From JBCCTX01 sp964468435 (GTDB taxonomy: Bacteria; Bacteroidota; Bacteroidia; J057), in the NCBI GenBank assembly GCA_964468435.1, contig CAYXVE010000019.1:12468-76467 (forward strand): a stretch of 64,000 nucleotides of DNA, given 5' to 3'. The position numbers were made by a program, and so were the translations under genes. Shown here in pieces: positions 16,906 through 26,841 of this stretch (position 1 is its first letter; each line of letters opens with the position of its first letter). The notes beneath the pieces are model-generated. The model was given only the letters and a program-made list of their open reading frames with translations. It made no database searches and was not told the DNA's origin.

Positions 16906-17718
16906 TTATCTTTGATCGAAATATTTTTTCAATCGCTCCAGCTGATCGGTGTTGATTAAGTCTACACCCGCCTCCAACTGTAGATTCCACACGCTTTCAT
17001 CCTCAGGACTTGCCCAGAGTCTGACGATCTTCCCCTCTGCATGCGCTTGTTCTGTCATATTATGTACCGGAAGAAAGTCATGTCTGGAAAGACGATCCTG
17101 GCCATTCCATTGTAAAGCGATACGGAAATTCTGGCTGATTACAGGCATTACGAGCGAAGAGTAGCCCTTGCCCAGATCATCCGGTCTTCCATCCAATCCG
17201 ATGTACATTTCTTCGTCTTGCAGTACCAAATCATAAGGTCTGTTCCCTGAGAGAATGACCCTGACCGGACCATCTGTGTAGGTTCCATGCTCTTTGTGCC
17301 AGATGATATCCCGGTAATCCACCAGCAATTCCCTTAATATCCGGTAAGCTTCAGGCCCATCTCTTTTGATGTCAACCATCAGGATGAGCTTCTTCGCATC
17401 GTCTGAATACAATTTACCTCCATGGGATTTAATATAGTCTTTTAGCGGTTGCAAATACATCTCTTCGATCGTTGCATACTGGCTTAGGTCCTGCGGTAAA
17501 TCATGTGCTACATACAGCTTTCCTTCAATGGGAAACACATCCACTTCGATACTGGTATATCCTTTTTCTAGCGCATCAAGGAGGGGTCTTTCATGGTTGT
17601 AGTCGTTGTGTGCATGACCGAGAATCGGAGTGGGTTGTGCTTGCACCGCAACAGACCCACAAATAAGAATTCCCCCCATGATTGATTGACATAATCTTTT
17701 TAATTCAAACTGTATCAT
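16906..17718 (-). CDS. Secreted PLC-like/glycerophosphodiesterase-like phosphodiesterase
   Basis: A 270-residue protein with a signal peptide ending VAVQAQ. It belongs to the PLC-like phosphodiesterase superfamily: HAHNDYNHERPLLDALEKGY, then SIEVDVFPIEGKLYVAHD, which supply the two histidines and acidic metal ligands of GDPD-type enzymes. WASPEDESVWNLQLEAGVDL near the C-terminus matches the barrel closure. The likely reaction is hydrolysis of glycerophosphodiesters outside the cytoplasm. It is divergent from the SusC/SusD pair and sits in a neighbourhood with three other phosphoesterases. Confidence 0.85.
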   Translation of the reverse strand: MIQFELKRLCQSIMGGILICGSVAVQAQPTPILGHAHNDYNHERPLLDALEKGYTSIEVDVFPIEGKLYVAHDLPQDLSQYATIEEMYLQPLKDYIKSHGGKLYSDDAKKLILMVDIKRDGPEAYRILRELLVDYRDIIWHKEHGTYTDGPVRVILSGNRPYDLVLQDEEMYIGLDGRPDDLGKGYSSLVMPVISQNFRIALQWNGQDRLSRHDFLPVHNMTEQAHAEGKIVRLWASPEDESVWNLQLEAGVDLINTDQLERLKKYFDQR

Positions 17719-17994
17719 GTAATTGAAGTATTAGAAGCTTTTAATCCTAAATCTATGCTAGTATGGAAAGATTTTAAAAAGCGATAAATTCAGGAAATCT
17801 CAAAATACCGTTTGTGTTCCATTCATAAATTCATGTTTAGTTAACGTTGCTGTTGGATGAATTAACAATAGAATAACGAATCGATTATTTTGGAGATATG
17901 GATAAGTGTAACCTTTATGCAATAAAATGCACCGGAGTTGCTGCAACAACCCCGGCCTAGTGCATTAAATAAACTATTTAATCCCATTCAAACT

Positions 17995-20900
17995 ATGAAA
18001 TTTTGTCTACACTCACAAAGGCATAGCGTTTTAAGCGTTGCTTTAACCGTATGCTTTGTACTTTTCGCTGGATTTCAGGCTATGTATGGTCAGGGAGTTT
18101 CAGGGAAAGTAATTGATGAACAAGGGCTTCCATTGGTAGGGGCCAGTGTTCTGGTAAAAGGTACCACAGCGGGTAATCTTACAAATGGCGAAGGGGTATA
18201 TAACATTGCCTCGGCGAGTACTGAAGATAGTCTGGTATTTTCATACATTGGATATGAAAAACTTACCATTGGCATAGACGGTAGAACTACAATTGATGTA
18301 GTGATGCAAGAGGCCATGACAACTGCAGCTGAAGTTGTGATTACAGCACTGGGTATTGAGAGAGATCAAAAGACCATTGGCTATGCAGCACAAGAGATTG
18401 AAGCTGAACTATTGACGCAGGCACGTGAACCCAACTTTGTCAATAGCCTTGCAGGCCGTGTGGCTGGGGTAAACATTACCCAGGGTGCTTCTGGAGTCGG
18501 AAGTTCTTCCCGTATTGTAATCCGTGGTGAAACGTCTATTGCTGGTAACAACCAGCCATTATTTGTTGTAGATGGAGTACCCATCAGTAATGAGATTTTT
18601 AGTTCACGTTCAGAAGGGAATCTCGAGGTAGACTATGGTAATGCTGCTGCTGAATTGAATCCAGATGACATTGAGTCAGTCACTGTATTGAAAGGTGCGA
18701 ATGCAACCGCATTATATGGATCTCGCGCATTGAATGGGGTGGTGTTGGTAACCACCAAGTCTGGAAAAGGACAGCAAGGTCTGGGTATTTCCTTTAATTC
18801 GACAACGACATTAGAAACCCCCCTCCGTATTCCCGAATATCAGAATGAATATGGTCAGGGCGCTAATGGACAGTTTGACTTTGTAGATGGTTCAGGTGCA
18901 GGAGTAAATGATGGCGTGGATGAATCCTGGGGACCTAGATTGGACCAGGGAACCCTGATCCGTCAGCATGATTCACCCACTGCCAATGGCTTTCGTGGCG
19001 GGGATAGTCATCCTTCTATCAATAGGGGCGAAATTACCCCCACTCCATGGATTTCTAACCCCGATAATATTAGAGATTTCTTTGAGACAGGTGTAACCAC
19101 TACCAATAATATTGCCATTGCTGGCAGCAATGATCGCGGCAATTTTCGACTGTCTTATACCAATCTGTATAATGAAGGTACGCTTCCTAACACTGACTTA
19201 AAAAGAAATACCCTTAATCTGAGTACTTCTTTTAAACCGGTAGATAAACTGACTTTTAATATCAATGCTAACTACGTAGACACTGATAGCGATAACCGTC
19301 CTACCAATAGCTATGGGACAGAAAATGTCATGTATCTGTGGGTTTGGTTTGGTCGCCATATCGATATGAATAGTCTGAGAGACTATTGGCAGCCCGGACT
19401 GGAAGGAGTACAGCAGTTCAACTATAACTATAACTGGCACGATAATCCCTTCTTTACTCAATTCGAAAATACCAATGGATTGGAGAAAAACCGAATTTAT
19501 GGAAATATGTCGGTGACCTATGATTTTACAGATAAACTGAAGTTGATGTTACGTACAGGAACAGATTACTTCAACGAACTTCGTACAGGTAAACGTGCAT
19601 TTTCTACTCAACGTTTCCCCTTTGGTCAGTATCGTGAAGATCGTATCACATTCCAGGAAACCAATAGTGATATATTGTTGACCTACGCCGACCTGTATAG
19701 TGGTGATTTTGGGTACTCCGTATCTGTGGGCGCTAACCGCATGCAGCAGGATCGCAAATACCTGCGTATAGCAGCCAATCAACTTTCTATCCCAGAAGTA
19801 TACAATTTCGAAAATTCTCGAATTCCACTAAATCAGACTCAGTTTAATACAGAAAGAAGAATCAATTCTGTATATGCTACGGCTCAGTTGAGCTTCAAAA
19901 ATGTGATCTTCCTAGATTTATCTGGAAGAAATGACTGGGCCTCTGCTTTGACAAATCCTAAAGACCCTGATAATAGCAATAACTCTTACTTCTATCCTGC
20001 CGCCAATCTATCTTTTATATTGAGTGAGGTAATCGACCTTCCAGCTTCGATCGATTTTCTGAAGCTGAGAGGTGGATATGGTGAGGTGGGTGGAGATACC
20101 GATCCTTATCGTTTGTCCAATGTATTTTCGTTCCTGACACCCTGGGGAAGCCAGCAACGTGTTACAGAAAATAATACACTATCTAATGCAGATCTCCGTC
20201 CCGAAAGAGCTAAATCATTCGAGGTTGGTGCTGATGTACGTTTCTTCAACAATCGCCTGGGCATTGACCTGGCTTACTATAATACCAATACAGAGGATCA
20301 GATCTTTGCCTTAGATCTTCCTCAGTCCAGTGGATATTCTAGTCAGATCGTGAATGCAGGGAAGATCAATAGCTATGGGGTTGAACTCCAATTGAATGCT
20401 ACTCCTGTTATGACTGAAAACTTTCAGTGGGATGTCAATGTTAACTGGTCTTTTCAGCGCTCTGAAGTTAAGGAACTTCCAGCAGGAATCGAACAATATG
20501 TTATTACGGGTAACTACATGACGATCATTGCTAAAGAGGGTGGCCGTATGGGGGATATGTATGGAACTGGTTTTGTAGAACTCGACGAAAATGGCGAGCG
20601 TCTCTTTCCTAACGAAAATGGAGACTTTCCAGATGGGGGTCGTATCCTGATGAACAATAATGGGTTCTATGAGAGAGATAACAATCTTCGCAGATTAGGC
20701 AATTATAATCCTGACTTCCTGATGGGGGTTTACAATAGCTTTACTTATAAGGGTATCAACTTGGGATTCCTGTTTGACTGGCGTCAGGGTGGTGAAATAA
20801 TGTCGCGTACATTATTGATTGGGAGTACTTCAGGAATGATGATCGAGACGATAGGAAATAATGAACTGGGTAACCCAAAGAGGAATCCGGTAATTGATGC

Positions 20901-21330
20901 AAATGGTAATCTTCTGCCAATAGATCAAAGAGGTGGTATAGCTCCAGAAGGAGTATTTCTGGATGATGACGGTAACCTAGTAGACAACTCATCCTTGCCT
21001 GTAGATGAGCAAAAGCGTCTTACCGGACGTGATTACTATTGGTGGGTATTTAATCGTAGTAATGAAACACAAGGAATCTATGATGCTACTTATCTGAAGC
21101 TACGTGAAGTAAAACTAGGGTACACGATACCTAATCGAATTACCAACAAAATAGGTATCAGTAATCTGAGAATATCTTTTGTAGGTAGAAATCTATTGCT
21201 GTGGACAGAAAATCCTCACTTTGATCCGGAAACTTTTTCCTTTAATGGAAATTCTATCGTGCCAGGCGTGGAGGATATGGCTACGCCTTCCAACAGATCC
21301 TATGGATTCAATATAGGCTTTAAGTTCTAA
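17995..21330 (+). CDS. SusC/RagA-family TonB-dependent outer-membrane transporter
   Basis: An 1111-residue outer-membrane protein starting at the ATG at 17995 (MKFCLHSQRHSVLSVALTVC signal sequence). Order: carboxypeptidase-D-like regulatory domain (about 33-110, VSGKVIDEQGLPLVGASVLV), plug domain with LFVVDGVPISNE and IESVTVLKGANATALYGSRA, then a long TonB-dependent beta-barrel ending in an aromatic residue (YGFNIGFKF). It should import a nutrient together with the SusD-like lipoprotein encoded 33 bases downstream. The substrate is unknown; flanking phosphoesterases hint at a phosphodiester-containing ligand rather than a typical glycan. Confidence 0.96.
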   Translation: MKFCLHSQRHSVLSVALTVCFVLFAGFQAMYGQGVSGKVIDEQGLPLVGASVLVKGTTAGNLTNGEGVYNIASASTEDSLVFSYIGYEKLTIGIDGRTTIDVVMQEAMTTAAEVVITALGIERDQKTIGYAAQEIEAELLTQAREPNFVNSLAGRVAGVNITQGASGVGSSSRIVIRGETSIAGNNQPLFVVDGVPISNEIFSSRSEGNLEVDYGNAAAELNPDDIESVTVLKGANATALYGSRALNGVVLVTTKSGKGQQGLGISFNSTTTLETPLRIPEYQNEYGQGANGQFDFVDGSGAGVNDGVDESWGPRLDQGTLIRQHDSPTANGFRGGDSHPSINRGEITPTPWISNPDNIRDFFETGVTTTNNIAIAGSNDRGNFRLSYTNLYNEGTLPNTDLKRNTLNLSTSFKPVDKLTFNINANYVDTDSDNRPTNSYGTENVMYLWVWFGRHIDMNSLRDYWQPGLEGVQQFNYNYNWHDNPFFTQFENTNGLEKNRIYGNMSVTYDFTDKLKLMLRTGTDYFNELRTGKRAFSTQRFPFGQYREDRITFQETNSDILLTYADLYSGDFGYSVSVGANRMQQDRKYLRIAANQLSIPEVYNFENSRIPLNQTQFNTERRINSVYATAQLSFKNVIFLDLSGRNDWASALTNPKDPDNSNNSYFYPAANLSFILSEVIDLPASIDFLKLRGGYGEVGGDTDPYRLSNVFSFLTPWGSQQRVTENNTLSNADLRPERAKSFEVGADVRFFNNRLGIDLAYYNTNTEDQIFALDLPQSSGYSSQIVNAGKINSYGVELQLNATPVMTENFQWDVNVNWSFQRSEVKELPAGIEQYVITGNYMTIIAKEGGRMGDMYGTGFVELDENGERLFPNENGDFPDGGRILMNNNGFYERDNNLRRLGNYNPDFLMGVYNSFTYKGINLGFLFDWRQGGEIMSRTLLIGSTSGMMIETIGNNELGNPKRNPVIDANGNLLPIDQRGGIAPEGVFLDDDGNLVDNSSLPVDEQKRLTGRDYYWWVFNRSNETQGIYDATYLKLREVKLGYTIPNRITNKIGISNLRISFVGRNLLLWTENPHFDPETFSFNGNSIVPGVEDMATPSNRSYGFNIGFKF

Positions 21331-21363
21331 TATTCACCTTTCATCTTGTTAGACTACATGATT

Positions 21364-22932
21364 ATGAAATTCTATAAATCATTATTAATAATTTTCCTTT
21401 TGGCTTTTACGCAGGCTTGTACAGATGAATTCGAAGAGATCAATTCAAATCCCAACCAGCCTGAAAACGTAGGAGGAAACCTCTTGTTGCCTACGATTAT
21501 TATCGATCCTGCTCAGAATTTTCTGGGAGGTGCTGCCTGGGAAGAGGGTAATACTGCCATGCAGATCAGTGCAGTAAACAACTTTACCATTTTTGATCAA
21601 ATGGGATGGGGAGACATGGGAGGTACCTGGAATACCATGTACAGAGGGCTTCGCGATACCCAAAATCTAATCGAAATTGCTCAGGAAAACGATCAACCTG
21701 CTTATAGGGGAGTTGCACTCGTGATGCGTGCCTGGATGGGTCATGTATTGACCGATCTGTATGGAGATATTCCGTTTTCTGAAGCGGTAAGTGCCAAAGA
21801 TGGTAACTTGACGCCAACATATGATACCCAGGAGTCAGTATTTAATACGATATTGGCAGATCTGGAGACTGCTGATGGTGTGCTTGCGCAGGGAGGTGCA
21901 ATCGATGGCGACCTGCTGTTTGAGGGTGATCTGGAAAAATGGAGAAAATTTGCCAACTCGCTGAGAATACGCATTCTCATGCGTCTTGAGAATAAGCGTG
22001 GTGGCAACACCATCGGAGCTGAGATCCAGAATATCCTGGATACCAGGCCAGTATTTGAAAGCAATGAAGACAATGCTTCAATTCAGTATCTCTCAACTGC
22101 TCCTAACCAGTATTTTCACCATACAGGACGTGTCGGTGGATTTGACGAGCACCGCATGAGTCTGAAAGCCGATACCATTATGAAGCGACTTAACGATCCC
22201 AGAATGTTTGTGTATTACCGGCCCGTAGGAAATCCCGATACCCTGGCATTCTACTTCGGTGAGTCAGATCTGGCTGCCATCACCGCAGCCTCAGGAACTG
22301 GCAAGACTGCTTTCAAGGACTTCCTACTAAATAGATACAACAATGATCCAGAGAGCGTCAAGCAGTATTATCCTTCTTTCAAGGGGCTTCCTAATGGCCT
22401 GTCTGAGGGGAATGCGATCGATTATAATGGTAGCCGCCAAAATCAGTCGCGTTTGGGAGAGATCCTCCGCGAACTGCCCAATGGTGTGGCAATGAATTTC
22501 ATGACTTATGCTGAATTGTCTTTTATCCTCGCAGAAGCTGCTCAAAAAGGGTATATTGAAGGGGATGTAGAAGCGCACTATCTCAACGGTATCAACGCTG
22601 CCTTTGATGTATATGGTATTACCCCTCATTCAACATACTTTGAACAGCCGGGAATAGTCCTTTCTGCTGATAATGAGGATGTGCTTTACAAGATTGCCGT
22701 ACAGAAGTGGATAGCACTGTTTCACTCAGGTATGGAAGCATATTTCGACTGGAGAAGAACTGGTATACCGGCTATTGTACCTGGACAGGATAACGTAAAT
22801 GGCGACAGAGTACCCTTGCGTTTTAATTATCCGGGTCAGGAACAATCCCTGAATCCGACCAACTGGAAAATTGCAGTGGATCGCATCGGAGGCGACGATA
22901 ACATCAATGCTGTGATGTGGTTATTGCAATAG
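21364..22932 (+). CDS. SusD/RagB-family substrate-binding lipoprotein
   Basis: About 522 residues from the ATG at 21364; another ATG lies two codons earlier. The lipoprotein signal ends LLAFTQAC, followed by the family's TDEFEEINSNPNQPENV opening. The protein has the SusD-like TPR-rich pattern (WNTMYRGLRDTQNLIEIAQ, ALVMRAWMGHVLTDLYGDIP, MTYAELSFILAEAAQKGYI). It caps the SusC barrel at the cell surface and captures ligand. It forms an operon with the upstream susC-like gene and ends in a strong terminator. Confidence 0.95.
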   Translation: MKFYKSLLIIFLLAFTQACTDEFEEINSNPNQPENVGGNLLLPTIIIDPAQNFLGGAAWEEGNTAMQISAVNNFTIFDQMGWGDMGGTWNTMYRGLRDTQNLIEIAQENDQPAYRGVALVMRAWMGHVLTDLYGDIPFSEAVSAKDGNLTPTYDTQESVFNTILADLETADGVLAQGGAIDGDLLFEGDLEKWRKFANSLRIRILMRLENKRGGNTIGAEIQNILDTRPVFESNEDNASIQYLSTAPNQYFHHTGRVGGFDEHRMSLKADTIMKRLNDPRMFVYYRPVGNPDTLAFYFGESDLAAITAASGTGKTAFKDFLLNRYNNDPESVKQYYPSFKGLPNGLSEGNAIDYNGSRQNQSRLGEILRELPNGVAMNFMTYAELSFILAEAAQKGYIEGDVEAHYLNGINAAFDVYGITPHSTYFEQPGIVLSADNEDVLYKIAVQKWIALFHSGMEAYFDWRRTGIPAIVPGQDNVNGDRVPLRFNYPGQEQSLNPTNWKIAVDRIGGDDNINAVMWLLQ

Positions 22933-22965
22933 AAATATCGATTCTATTATAAGAGGTTTTTAAAT

Positions 22966-23003
22966 AATACTAAGGGGCAGCTGCGTGGCTACCCCTTAGT
23001 ATT
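22966..23003 (+). terminator. Intrinsic terminator of the SusC/SusD operon
   Basis: AATACTAAGGGG at 22966-22977 pairs perfectly, twelve bases, with CCCCTTAGTATT at 22992-23003 across a 14-base loop, 34 bases after the SusD-like stop codon, followed by TT. Confidence 0.85.
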
Positions 23004-23078
23004 TTCAAGACTGGAAATTGGTCTGGGAGTAATGGCCGTACAGATTTTCTCCTTAGTCATATTTTCCTCAACGCCTCT

Positions 23079-23573
23079 TCAGTATGCCTCAAAATGCCCT
23101 GAAACTTCAATCATTTTTACGGAATCTTTGAAATCCTTCAATACATAGCCTAGTTTTACCTGATCCATTCTACCCACTATTGTATCCTCATTGGAAAATG
23201 TGATCTCTACACTCCCTTCCCTTTGCCAATAATTATCGGACCCATATTTGTAGTACATCAAAAATCCACCCGGATCACGTTCCTGAACAACAGGAAATAT
23301 GCCTGTGTGATTCGAACGTGTCTCTTCATAAGCCAGTTCCAGGCGCTGAGGAGCAGTCCGGGATTCGAAGATGATTACTACGTGTGTACCCGCACGGTAA
23401 AAATCAGCGATTCCCTGTTTATCGACTTTTAAATCCCCCCGTATGTAATATGAAAATGTGCCCCGGTCTGTCTCATAAGGCAAGGCGATGATTTCGCTTG
23501 AATGGGAATGATCTTCACAGGAAATCAAAGGAAAAAACAGTATAAATATACCTAATGATTGTAATTTACGCAT
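23079..23573 (-). CDS. Small predicted lipoprotein
   Basis: A 164-residue protein; I chose the ATG at 23571-23573 because it gives a compact lipoprotein signal (MRKLQSLGIFILFFPLISC). An in-frame ATG at 23594 adds seven residues. The mature part begins with a His/Ser-rich EDHSHSSE and contains YYIRGDLKVDKQGIADFYRA, but no known domain. It converges with the SusD-like gene and lies beside, but opposite to, the DUF2461 gene. Function unknown. Confidence 0.7.
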   Translation of the reverse strand: MRKLQSLGIFILFFPLISCEDHSHSSEIIALPYETDRGTFSYYIRGDLKVDKQGIADFYRAGTHVVIIFESRTAPQRLELAYEETRSNHTGIFPVVQERDPGGFLMYYKYGSDNYWQREGSVEITFSNEDTIVGRMDQVKLGYVLKDFKDSVKMIEVSGHFEAY

Positions 23574-23681
23574 ATAATATAGTATTATCTTCATGATGTT
23601 TGTTGTAAGTTTATCATAGATACTCAAATTGAAGTAAAGAATTTGTTGTAAACCTATCAACAAATATTATATTATAAAATA

Positions 23682-24353
23682 ATGATCTATTTCACACACG
23701 AATTCCTCAGCTTCTTCCAGGAACTTTCGCTCAACAATCACCGGGACTGGTTTCACAGCAATAAATCCCGCTATGAAAAGCATGTCAAAAAGCCTTTCTA
23801 TACTTTTGTAGCAGATCTGATCGACTGCATACATGAAGATGATTCCCGTATTACCCTGGAACCCAAACATGCTATTTTCAGGATCAACAGAGATATACGT
23901 TTTTCCAAAGATAAAACCCCTTATAAAACCAATGTATCAGCTGTCATATCACCCCAGGGCAGAAAAGACTTTACCTACCCGGGTTTCTACGTAGACTTTA
24001 GCCATGAGCAGCTATATCTGGGGGGAGGTGCATATAGCGTGGACAAAGAACAACTGGAAAAGCTGCGCTTTACCATCGCCGCACAGCCTCAACGGTTTCA
24101 GCAACTCCTAGAGGAAAAGGGATTTAAGGAGAAATACGGAGAAATCAAGGGAGAAAAAAACAAGCGTTTACCCAAAGAACTCAAGGAGGCTGCAGATCAA
24201 CAACCCTTGCTTTTTAATAAGCAATTTTACTATATGGCAACGCTTGAAAGCCAACTTGTCTTACAGGAAAACCTGATGGATCTTGTGTTGGATTACTATT
24301 ACGCTGCCAAGCCTCTCAGAGATTTTTTGATTCAGCCTTTACAGAAGGATTAA
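23682..24353 (+). CDS. DUF2461 family protein (TIGR02453)
   Basis: A complete 223-residue member of DUF2461: LSLNNHRDWFHSNKSRYEKH near the N-terminus, AIFRINRDIRFSKDKTPYKT, then FYVDFSHEQLYLGGGAYSVD. The family is widespread and cytoplasmic but its activity is unknown. The start follows a very AT-rich leader. Downstream there is no intact gene for about 600 bases. Confidence 0.92.
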   Translation: MIYFTHEFLSFFQELSLNNHRDWFHSNKSRYEKHVKKPFYTFVADLIDCIHEDDSRITLEPKHAIFRINRDIRFSKDKTPYKTNVSAVISPQGRKDFTYPGFYVDFSHEQLYLGGGAYSVDKEQLEKLRFTIAAQPQRFQQLLEEKGFKEKYGEIKGEKNKRLPKELKEAADQQPLLFNKQFYYMATLESQLVLQENLMDLVLDYYYAAKPLRDFLIQPLQKD

Positions 24354-24518
24354 TAGTACAAGATTGAAAGAACTTTTCGTGTGGAGATTATTAAATCAAT
24401 TTGCTTGATTGTAAAGGCTCTTTGCTTATGAATGGATGAATTATTCCTTATGTTTAATCACTCACTTGAAAACTACGGGACAATGATACCAGTTACATAC
24501 TGCCGCCTATGATTTTTT

Positions 24519-24830
24519 TTGCTATCAATGTGCTTTTCTGTTGCAATAGGAGATAATTCTGCAGGCCCCTTCATCATGCAGGAAAACCCTGTAATTGATT
24601 ATCTGGATAAAGGAAATGTATCTATGTGGCGTGACAGCTCACGCCAACAATTTTACGGAGTATTTCACGCACATACCTTCATCGGTACGATCAATTCTCC
24701 AGATGGTATCCACTAGAAAAAAGATACAGAATATGCCTTGACACCCAAACGTTTAGTGAATATCTATGTAGATACGTTGCTACCTGATCGCATAGAACGG
24801 CCATTTGAGATATGGAATACATCAATATAG
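24519..24830 (+). pseudogene. Probable decayed gene fragment
   Basis: One frame reads coding-like through a single stop (TAG at 24714-24716): MQENPVIDYLDKGNVSMWRD and YGVFHAHTFIGTINSPDGIH before it, YALTPKRLVNIYVDTLLPDR and ERPFEIWNTSI after it, ending at 24828-24830. The second half has no start codon and fits a substitution-type break of one gene. I cannot identify the parent family. The stretch 24354-24518 upstream holds nothing recognisable. Confidence 0.4.
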
Positions 24831-24966
24831 ATATCCGGCCTTCTTCAATTCTTCAAAGGTGTATATACAGATTAATTTTAGGTAAATCAGCCCAAACTCA
24901 AACTTACAGTGCTATTTCGTGGCTTTCACAGGGTCCATTTATGCTTTTTATACAATATGTATCCTC

Positions 24967-25443
24967 ATGGAAATTATTTACTCAGACACAGCCCTGGAAG
25001 ATGCATTCATCAGGAATACTATAGAAAATCTTTTTCCAGTATTGCAGGTTTTTATGTGGGATTTTACTGCTGAGCAGCCAGTTGGATATCATGATAAAGA
25101 TCCTCATCATATCTTCTTCAATCTATATTCAGATCTCAATAAGCCGGAATTTGCTCATACGATATCAATCTACCGATTGCCGGAATCTCACAGCCAGGAA
25201 AGATCGCTGCTGATCGGTAGAGCCCTTTCTCTAAAGGTGAATACCAGGATATTGGTTCCCTACATACATCCACAGGAGCCTGAAAATCCTTATTATGATA
25301 TCCTGTTTATACAGGGTAAAACCTTTCTGGCCGATGATTACAATACAGCATTTGCTGATGGGGAAGGTGGAAGGTTGAAGATCATCAGTCCGTTAGATAT
25401 TCCTGATTACAGATTTAATAACATAGGTGAATGGCTCGGATAG
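24967..25443 (+). CDS. Hypothetical protein, possibly the surviving part of a truncated gene
   Basis: A 158-residue frame from the ATG at 24967; a GTG at 24919 and non-start codons back to a TAA at about 24883 are also open. Composition is acidic and coding-like (NLFPVLQVFMWDFTAEQPVG, PYYDILFIQGKTFLADDYNT). No signal peptide, membrane segment or known domain is evident. The absence of a good start, together with the broken fragment just upstream and an rlmI remnant just downstream, makes a 5'-truncated gene possible. Confidence 0.45.
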   Translation: MEIIYSDTALEDAFIRNTIENLFPVLQVFMWDFTAEQPVGYHDKDPHHIFFNLYSDLNKPEFAHTISIYRLPESHSQERSLLIGRALSLKVNTRILVPYIHPQEPENPYYDILFIQGKTFLADDYNTAFADGEGGRLKIISPLDIPDYRFNNIGEWLG

Positions 25444-25450
25444 CCAGAAT

Positions 25451-25705
25451 TCATTTTACCCATAACGCCAATCTTTTTAGATGCGCACCTTCCGGATGAT
25501 AGATATTCACAGGATGATCTAGCAGTTGACTGAGTTGATGGAGGATCTGTATCGCTCTGTCTGACTGCGCTATTGCAGTAAATACAGCTTTGCGAAAGTC
25601 ATCTTTCGATACAACCTGTGGGCAACTGAATGTATATAATATGCCTTAGGGAGCCATGTGCTCAAAGGCTTTGCGATTGAGTTTGATCCTGGGATATTCT
25701 TTCAT
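25451..25705 (-). pseudogene. C-terminal remnant of a class I rRNA (cytosine) methyltransferase, RlmI-like
   Basis: Read on the minus strand, KLNRKAFEHMAP, a stop codon, then GILYTFSCPQVVSKDDF, ILHQLSQLLDHPVNIYHPEG and HLKRLALWVK match the last 80 or so residues of RlmI-type 23S rRNA methyltransferases, whose tail normally reads APGGILFTFSCS and LSQPADHPVNIFHPEG. The in-frame stop replaces the glycine codon after AP, and nothing of the SAM-binding core or the PUA domain remains upstream. It is therefore a broken tail fragment. Confidence 0.75.
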
Positions 25706-25804
25706 TCCTGTAAAATAACATTACTACCTGCTTAAATAAAAATTTATGGTTTGTTTACATATACACTACTTGCAATCGTTAATTTCAACGTAAAATTTAT
25801 ATAT

Positions 25805-26827
25805 ATGCACTTTCTAAGGCGCGAATTTCTATTCCACTTGCCTCCTGCTCTTGGAACGCTTATGTTTTCCTGGAAATCATTGCTTTCTCAGCGATCTACT
25901 CAATCTGTACTTACCTTTGCCTTGCTGGCCGATGCTCACCAGGATATCATGCATGATGCTGAAATCCGTCTGGAAGCTTTTATGAGAGCTTGTGAAGTCA
26001 AAAATCCGGATTTTATATTGCAACTTGGCGATTTTTGCTTTCCTGTAGAGAAAAATAAGCCTTTTATTCGAATATGGAATCAGTTTCAAGGTCCTAGGTA
26101 TCATGTGCTGGGTAATCACGATATGGATGTCTGTTCAAAGGCCAAAACCCGTGATTTCTGGGAAATGCAGGATAATTACTACAGCTTTGATCAGGGAGCT
26201 TTTCACTTTGTGGTACTGGATGCTAATTTTTTGTACAGAGAAGGGAAATATGAACATTATGACAACGGCAATTTTTATGTGGATAACGCCTACAGAACGT
26301 TCATAAATCCTGATCAAATCGAATGGTTGGAAGAAGATTTAAGACTAACGGATAAACCCACTTTTATTTTTTCTCATCAATCCCTGTATCACGACACATG
26401 GGGGGTGAAAAACCGCCTGAGAATACAACGCGTGTTGGAAAAAGCCAACAGGGAAGCGAATCATCAAAAGGTAGTGGCTTGTTTTAATGGACATAATCAT
26501 ATCGATTTTCATCGAACTATTAATGACATTCACTACATAGATGTGAATAGTTTGTCTTACTTTTGGATGGGAGAAAAGTATGAAAATATCAGTAGGTATA
26601 CACCTGAGATTCATGAGCAATTTCCTGCGATAAGATATGTGGCACCTTATGAAAAGCCGCTTTATGCTTTTGTAACATTATCTTCGGAGGGAACCCTGAA
26701 AATTGAAGGTATCCAGGGAAAATGGGTAGCTCCATCGCCTGATGAAATGGGCATTCCCCAGGCAGCATTTGTAAACAAACCTTTTCCCTATATTTCTGAC
26801 AGAAACCTATCTTACGAGACCCCTTAA
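25805..26827 (+). CDS. Exported calcineurin-like metallophosphoesterase, probable Tat substrate
   Basis: A 340-residue protein from the ATG at 25805 (MHFLRREFLF); the frame is open back to 25751 in AT-rich sequence. RREFLFHLPPALGTLMF resembles a twin-arginine signal. The phosphoesterase motifs are all visible: LLADAHQD (DxH), LQLGDFC (GD), LGNHDMD (GNHD), IFSHQSLYHD and FNGHNHID (GHxH). It should hydrolyse phosphomonoesters or diesters with two metal ions outside the cytoplasm. It lies 14 bases upstream of the PI-PLC-like gene, with which it probably forms an operon. Confidence 0.87.
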   Translation: MHFLRREFLFHLPPALGTLMFSWKSLLSQRSTQSVLTFALLADAHQDIMHDAEIRLEAFMRACEVKNPDFILQLGDFCFPVEKNKPFIRIWNQFQGPRYHVLGNHDMDVCSKAKTRDFWEMQDNYYSFDQGAFHFVVLDANFLYREGKYEHYDNGNFYVDNAYRTFINPDQIEWLEEDLRLTDKPTFIFSHQSLYHDTWGVKNRLRIQRVLEKANREANHQKVVACFNGHNHIDFHRTINDIHYIDVNSLSYFWMGEKYENISRYTPEIHEQFPAIRYVAPYEKPLYAFVTLSSEGTLKIEGIQGKWVAPSPDEMGIPQAAFVNKPFPYISDRNLSYETP

Positions 26828-26841
26828 ATACTTTCAAGCAT

